Assembly (NCBI GenBank): GCA_027485835.1
Contig: JAIXQG010000002.1
Span: forward strand, 636,232-700,231
Direction: 5' to 3'
DNA: 64,000 bases
From: Alphaproteobacteria bacterium
Lineage (GTDB): Bacteria; Pseudomonadota; Alphaproteobacteria; UBA2136; UBA6156
How positions within the stretch are numbered: position 1 is the stretch's first letter; each line of letters starts with the position of its first letter. Shown piece after piece: positions 59,594-64,000 of the stretch. The notes under the pieces were generated by a model. That model saw only the letters and a program-made list of their open reading frames with translations. It searched no databases and was not told where the DNA came from. Both the position numbers and the translations under genes were made by a program.

Positions 59594-60274
59594 TTACGTA
59601 AGGAATTGCTGACGGGTTTGGGGGCTGTAGGCGGGGATGGGGTTGTGCCGGTGGAGTTGGTGGGGACCGGTGTTTTCGAGCAGCGCGAGGAGGCGTTTGG
59701 GTGGTTTGTTGGCGGCGGTTTGCAGCGGAGTGAGGTGCAGGATTTTGGCGTGGGATTGGGCGAAGGCGGTGAGCTCCGCCTCGCAGGCCATGTGCAGAAT
59801 GAGGTGGAGTGTACCGCTAGGGCTAAGGAGCTTTTGCAGGGCGGTTAACCAGCGGGTGAGGTCGCCCTCTGGCAGGCTGTGGGCCTGCTTTTTAAGGGGG
59901 TTGGGGGTGGTGTGGCCGCGGGATTCCTCGTGGTAGGGCGGATTGCATAAAATGGCGTCGTAGGGGCCTAGGGCGGGGTGTGAGAGGATGTCGGCGGTGT
60001 GGGTGGTGAGCGGTAAGTTGTTAAGCTGCGCGTTGCGCTGGGCGAGGGCGGTGAAGGTGGGGTCAATGTCGAGGGCCTCGGCGGTGATGTGTGGTTGGCG
60101 GATAAGGAGCGAGAGGGCGGCGATGCCGCTGCCGGTGCCGCAATCCAGCACGCGGGCGCCTTGCGGTAGAGGGGGTATGAAGGCGCTGAGCCAGAGGGGG
60201 TCTTCGGTGGGGCGCGGGGCGGTGTCTTCCAGCGTTAGCCGCCCGCCGAGCGTGGTAAAGGTGGTGGGACTCAT
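59594..60274 (-). CDS. TrmN6-like small-domain methyltransferase
   Basis: A 226-residue class I methyltransferase. SAM motif VLDCGTGSGIAALSL (about 42-56) and NPPY (about 110-113) are diagnostic for N6-adenine or related methylation. The FTTLGGRLTL start is typical of the TrmN6/tRNA1(Val) group. Its start overlaps the stop of the large lipoprotein gene (ATGA), so the two are coupled. It converges on priA with 8 bases between stops. Confidence 0.82.
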   Translation of the reverse strand: MSPTTFTTLGGRLTLEDTAPRPTEDPLWLSAFIPPLPQGARVLDCGTGSGIAALSLLIRQPHITAEALDIDPTFTALAQRNAQLNNLPLTTHTADILSHPALGPYDAILCNPPYHEESRGHTTPNPLKKQAHSLPEGDLTRWLTALQKLLSPSGTLHLILHMACEAELTAFAQSHAKILHLTPLQTAANKPPKRLLALLENTGPHQLHRHNPIPAYSPQTRQQFLT

Positions 60275-63200
60275 TGCGCCGTGGGGCTTGTGGCGCTGAC
60301 GGTTTTGCTGCGGCCGGTGAGGTCGATGAAGGCGCCGGGTTCGGCGTCTTGCTCCGGCCCCACCTGCGCGGTGGTGGCGGAGGTGAGTTTGGAGCCGCTG
60401 TTATTGATGAAAGCGGCGGGAGCCTCTGGTGCGGATGGCGTGGTGGGGGAGACGGGTTGCTCGTCGTCGAGCATGTCGTCTTCGGCCGCGTTAGCCGGTA
60501 AGGGTTGTGGCTGGGTGGGGGTGACACTTGATGTGGTGCTGACCTCTGTGGTGCTGGTAAGAGTGGTGCTGGCGAGAATGCTGAGGGAGACCGGTGTGGT
60601 GACGCTGATGGTGGGCATGATTTCCGGTTCTGGCTGCTTGGCGGCGGCGGTCATCAGGCGGTCGGCGCCTTCGGTGTTGGCGGCGTCGCGCATGGCGGCA
60701 GAGGAAGCCATGCTTTCACGCGTTTGCATGCCGGTGGCATAGGTAGCGTAGGCTTGACGCGCGCTGTTTTGATGGTGCATGCCGCAGGTGATGGGGCCTG
60801 CCAGCGTTTGGCAGCGCACGGTGGCGGCGGCCGGTTGACCGCTGGCGGGCAGCGGGTAGCTGAAGGTGAAGGTGGAGAGCAGTTGGTCGGGATCGAAATA
60901 GCCGGTGAACTGGATTTCTTGTGTGGCGGCGGGGTGGCGCAGGGTGCCTTCCAGCGGGTAGATATTTGTGGATTTGGTATCGGCGCCCGCCGGTGCGGTG
61001 GCGAGGGTCGGTTTGGTGCTGAGGGTGAGCAGACTGCCTTTAGGCAGGATGTAGGAAGTAGGCGCGTTGGCTTGGCTGAGGTTGGCTTGAATCAGGTAGG
61101 TGCCGTCGGGCCGCAGAGGGGTGGTGGTGTCGATTAACGCGCGTAGATAGGTGGTTTGGGTACCGCGGGCGTCGGCCACCGTGAGCAATGCCGTGCCGTT
61201 GCTGCCAGTTTGCAGTTTGAGCGTGCGCAGGTTGCCATAGGTGGCGGCAAAAGTGCCGCCTTGCTCGGTACGGGCGAGGATGGCGCTGTCGAGCGTGAGT
61301 GTGGCAGTATCGAAATTGTACGGTAGTGCGGCGGTAAAGCGGTGTACGGCCATGCCGTTGGTGCGCATGTTCTCCGGCTCGGACTCGGTGCCCTGACCAC
61401 CACGGCTGACGAAGGTGGCGGAGACGTGGGTGAGTTTGCCGGTGCCGCTGAGGCCTTGGGGTTCGAGAATAATCGCGGCGGTTTTGCCGGTGGTGGCGCC
61501 GCTGACCGGGATGTAGATACCGGAGAGGTCGAGCAGGCGTTGGTGGAATTGCTCGAGGAACGGCTGGGCTTCGTCGCGCCATGCCGGTTGGGTGATGGTG
61601 CTGAAGGCGAGAGCGGCCTGGTTGAGGCGCTTTTCGCTCATGGCGTCGATACCCATCATCAGTTGGGTGAACTCGGGGCGGATGGCGCGGAGGACTTCCC
61701 GCACGCGGAGGGTGGCGTTTTGCCAGAGCATGCGTTGGTCTTCCAACGTTGCGGCGCGTTTGAGGGCGGTTTCCATCAGCGGCGCTAAATTCAGGCCGGG
61801 GTGGAGTTCGGCAAGGCGGGTGGCGGTGTCGGCCAGTTGCACCGCGGAGAGGGTTTTGTCGGCGAGCAGGGCTTGCTCCAGTGCGGCACCGAGCCATTGG
61901 ACCTGTTGCTCTGGCGAGACCGTGGACGGCGGGAAGTAGCTGCCGAGGCGGTACATGGCGTTGGCTTGGCCGTAGGTGCCTTCCGCTTTGGAAATGAGGG
62001 TGGTGAGCTGGGCGCTGATGACATTGGGTTTGTCGGCAAAGTGCTCCTGCATGAAAGTAAACAGCGGTCCGAGGTCGACGGTCGCTTCTTCCGGCATTTT
62101 GAGCAGCATGTCTGGGGTGGCGGCGTTGAGTTCGTCGGCGATTTTGCGGCGCTTCATGTCTTCGGTGAATTCTTCCAGAATCAGCGGGTCGAATTCGACA
62201 TCCATCCGCAGGCTTTGGGTGAGCAGGTTAGCGGTGTTGGTGGCGGCTTCGAAATGACCGTCGCGCAGGTTTTGGCGGATGTGATTAACTAATAAGGGCA
62301 CCACTGAGTGGCGGTTGTTCTGGGCGGCATCCGGCAGGGCTTGGGCCAGCAGCAGGGTGGTGGAGACATCGCCCATGGCGGAGGCCTTGAGAATGAGGTC
62401 TTGGCTGAGCTTCTGGTATTCCACCTGCTGCGGGTTGGAGAGCGGCAATTTGCCGGTAAAGGTGAGCAGCGGGGCGGCGATGAAGGGATAATTACTGAGG
62501 CGGCGTACGGCGGGCATGATCTGGTTGGCCAGCTTGGGTGCTGTGGCGCTGGAGATGGCGGTGACGTTGAAATTAGGGCCATCCTTCAGGCTGGACGGCG
62601 AGGTTAGCAAGGTGTGCGAGACCAGGGTTGGCAGGTAGCTGGCCCAGAGATCCGGCTGGTTGGGGTCGAGCTCCAGCGCCGCTTGCTGGAGGCGCAGGCG
62701 GACCAGAGCTTCGTCGGCGTTGGAGCCTTTTTGCCATTGGAGGGTCGCGTCGGGCAGGCGGCTGGTGGCGACAAGCTCTTGCGTGATGGCGGAGGTGGCG
62801 CGGGAGTCTAGCAGGGCGGGCATGTTGAGGGCGCTTAAGTGGTTGCGCAGGTTGCCGAGGGTATCGAGCGGGGTGTTTTTATCGGTACCGTGTTTGGCCA
62901 TAAGCGCCCATGGCAGGGTTGCTGCGGCGGCGTTGGGCAGGCGTGGCTCGGTACGGGTGCGTAAGGCGATGAGGTTGGGGTTGCTGGTGACGTCGTCGTG
63001 GTTCAGCAATGCGGCCAGCACGCTGGCCATGTAGCTATAGGTAGGCGGGATTTCGGCCTGTTTATGGCCGGCGAGGGCGGTGAGGACTTTGGTGGCGTCG
63101 TCCTTCTGGCCATAGTGGAGGCGGTTGAGGGCGGGGAGGAAGAGGGCTTCGGCCGACTGCGGTTGCAAGGCTTTGGGCGTGTTGGCATAAAGCGCGATGA

Positions 63201-63618
63201 CCGCCGCCGGTTGACTGGTGTGGGCGGCGTAGCCGGTGACGGCCTGTTGTAGCACGCCTTGCAGGGTGAGGGGCGGGAGCTCGTCCTTCAGCATCACCGG
63301 GCCGGTGACATGGTTGGCCAAGCGAGGTAAGGGTTGTAGCAGTTCCGGCATCGGCCCTTCCGAGAAGCAGGCGCGTTGCAAGCAGATGGCAAGGCGGGCT
63401 TTGATGGCGAGCAGGTTGAAGGCGGGATCGTCCGGCGTGTCGGTGAGTTTTTCTTCCAATGTGGAGAGGGCCTCGACGGCGTCGCCAGCATCGATCTTCT
63501 TGTTGATGCGGAACGCGGCGCTGTCGAACAGGCAGCCTGACAGGGTGATGGCAACCGCCAAAGTGGCCCAGAGGGCCGGAGAATACGGGAAAAGGCGGCG
63601 GGTTTGGGCGCGCGACAT
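60271..63618 (-). CDS. Giant lipoprotein of unknown function (1115 residues)
   Basis: A signal peptide with lipobox LSGC (Cys about residue 29) shows membrane anchoring. The body of about 950 residues is helical and Ala/Leu-rich, possibly with TPR-like repeats, although no clear repeat register is seen; a beta-rich section follows near residues 700-950 with RGGQGTESEPEN and TLKLQTG-type strands. The last 100 residues are Ser/Thr/Pro-rich and contain a duplicated AFI...GSK / AFI...GRSK unit. No known family. ATG 63618 is used rather than 63729, which would overlap the divergent gene. Coupled to the downstream methyltransferase. Confidence 0.65.
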   Translation of the reverse strand: MSRAQTRRLFPYSPALWATLAVAITLSGCLFDSAAFRINKKIDAGDAVEALSTLEEKLTDTPDDPAFNLLAIKARLAICLQRACFSEGPMPELLQPLPRLANHVTGPVMLKDELPPLTLQGVLQQAVTGYAAHTSQPAAVIALYANTPKALQPQSAEALFLPALNRLHYGQKDDATKVLTALAGHKQAEIPPTYSYMASVLAALLNHDDVTSNPNLIALRTRTEPRLPNAAAATLPWALMAKHGTDKNTPLDTLGNLRNHLSALNMPALLDSRATSAITQELVATSRLPDATLQWQKGSNADEALVRLRLQQAALELDPNQPDLWASYLPTLVSHTLLTSPSSLKDGPNFNVTAISSATAPKLANQIMPAVRRLSNYPFIAAPLLTFTGKLPLSNPQQVEYQKLSQDLILKASAMGDVSTTLLLAQALPDAAQNNRHSVVPLLVNHIRQNLRDGHFEAATNTANLLTQSLRMDVEFDPLILEEFTEDMKRRKIADELNAATPDMLLKMPEEATVDLGPLFTFMQEHFADKPNVISAQLTTLISKAEGTYGQANAMYRLGSYFPPSTVSPEQQVQWLGAALEQALLADKTLSAVQLADTATRLAELHPGLNLAPLMETALKRAATLEDQRMLWQNATLRVREVLRAIRPEFTQLMMGIDAMSEKRLNQAALAFSTITQPAWRDEAQPFLEQFHQRLLDLSGIYIPVSGATTGKTAAIILEPQGLSGTGKLTHVSATFVSRGGQGTESEPENMRTNGMAVHRFTAALPYNFDTATLTLDSAILARTEQGGTFAATYGNLRTLKLQTGSNGTALLTVADARGTQTTYLRALIDTTTPLRPDGTYLIQANLSQANAPTSYILPKGSLLTLSTKPTLATAPAGADTKSTNIYPLEGTLRHPAATQEIQFTGYFDPDQLLSTFTFSYPLPASGQPAAATVRCQTLAGPITCGMHHQNSARQAYATYATGMQTRESMASSAAMRDAANTEGADRLMTAAAKQPEPEIMPTISVTTPVSLSILASTTLTSTTEVSTTSSVTPTQPQPLPANAAEDDMLDDEQPVSPTTPSAPEAPAAFINNSGSKLTSATTAQVGPEQDAEPGAFIDLTGRSKTVSATSPTAQ

Positions 63619-63685
63619 GAGTTTCTTGTTCTTTTCTTGTAAGTCACTATGGCAGCAAGTGATGGCTTTTGATAGGATGCCGCGC

Positions 63686-64000
63686 ATGAAACGCTGGGTT
63701 TGGATTATGGGGCTGTGGCTGGTTGGCATCGGCAGCGCACACGCTTTGGACTTAAAGGCGGCGGAAACGCTGCGTTACCGCCTGTATTGGGGGCCTGTAG
63801 CGGTGGGTGATGCGCAGTTGGAGTACGTGCCCCAAGGGGACCGTTACACGTTAAAGGCCGAGGTGGTCGATGATTCGTCTCTGATTGAGTTGCACGACGT
63901 GTGGCACACCACCGGCCGCCATACCGCCAAGCGCGCGTTTGTACCGGATGAATACAAGGTGGTGCAGGCTGAGAACAGCTACCGTGCGGATAAGTCGATG
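63686..64000 (+). CDS. DUF3108 family protein, N-terminal part (runs off right edge)
   Basis: An open frame from ATG 63686 with no stop before base 64000 (105 codons). A signal peptide of about 20 residues (end near AHA-LD) is followed by RYRLYWGPVAVGDAQL, the typical DUF3108 opening, then FVPDEYKVVQAEN. The family is periplasmic and poorly understood. It diverges from the giant lipoprotein gene with 67 bases between starts. Confidence 0.75.
   Translation, partial: MKRWVWIMGLWLVGIGSAHALDLKAAETLRYRLYWGPVAVGDAQLEYVPQGDRYTLKAEVVDDSSLIELHDVWHTTGRHTAKRAFVPDEYKVVQAENSYRADKSM

Overview
The window reads as chromosomal DNA of a Gram-negative alphaproteobacterium. It is GC-rich and gene-dense. The evidence is an LPS/lipid A gene block (lpxK, waaA, a DUF374-type acyltransferase, msbA), a DUF3035/BamF-type lipoprotein directly after lspA, an M16 peptidase pair, a DUF484-xerC-priA neighbourhood, and the order rsfS-rlmH-envC-like-ctpA-divergent deacetylase-rppH. 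There is no rRNA operon, prophage, classical insertion sequence or CRISPR array. I cannot place the organism below class level from sequence reading alone.

Layout. 1-5 kb: the start of a secreted surface protein running off the left edge, an hslO-like/sufT-like pair, pepF, tRNA-Leu and a one-domain ribF. 5-17 kb: ileS, an unknown gene, lspA, a BamF-like lipoprotein and an M16 pair split by two tandem membrane-protein paralogues, then xseA and an M23 peptidase. 17-27 kb: lipid A and envelope genes (lpxK, waaA, acyltransferase, msbA on the minus strand; PAP2, ArnT-like and ArnC-like genes on the plus strand). 27-30 kb: rplU-rpmA-obgE. 30-43 kb: a mosaic of single-gene units separated by strong terminators, including a thiolase, a degenerate EAL protein, rmuC, a lipid kinase, tRNA-Val, tRNA-Gly, and a divergent trxB/ahpC pair with an OxyR-like site between them. 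43-53 kb: dnaX-ybaB-recR and the rsfS to rppH run. 53-64 kb: SOUL and YdcF-like genes, xerC, DUF484, priA, a small-domain methyltransferase, a 1115-residue lipoprotein of unknown function and the start of a DUF3108 gene.

The most unusual content is not protein-coding. Seven copies (A-G) of a structured intergenic repeat of about 110-205 bp are scattered from 2.2 to 55 kb. All lie in the same orientation, whatever the flanking genes do. Reading them side by side, several stems keep their pairing while their sequence changes (compensatory changes), which points to selection on a folded RNA or a DNA hairpin. A second, smaller palindromic family occurs twice (13.2 and 28.1 kb). A third oddity is an AT-rich transcription unit at 39.6-39.9 kb with a near-consensus sigma-70 promoter, a perfect 22-bp hairpin and a terminator. 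At the protein level, three homologues of zinc or metal proteins (Hsp33-like, DnaX, MBL-fold) have lost metal ligands, while IleRS, RecR and PriA keep theirs. RibF has lost its riboflavin kinase domain.

Gene starts were chosen by ribosome-binding-site spacing and family alignment from memory, so starts noted as uncertain should be treated as such. No database search was possible.
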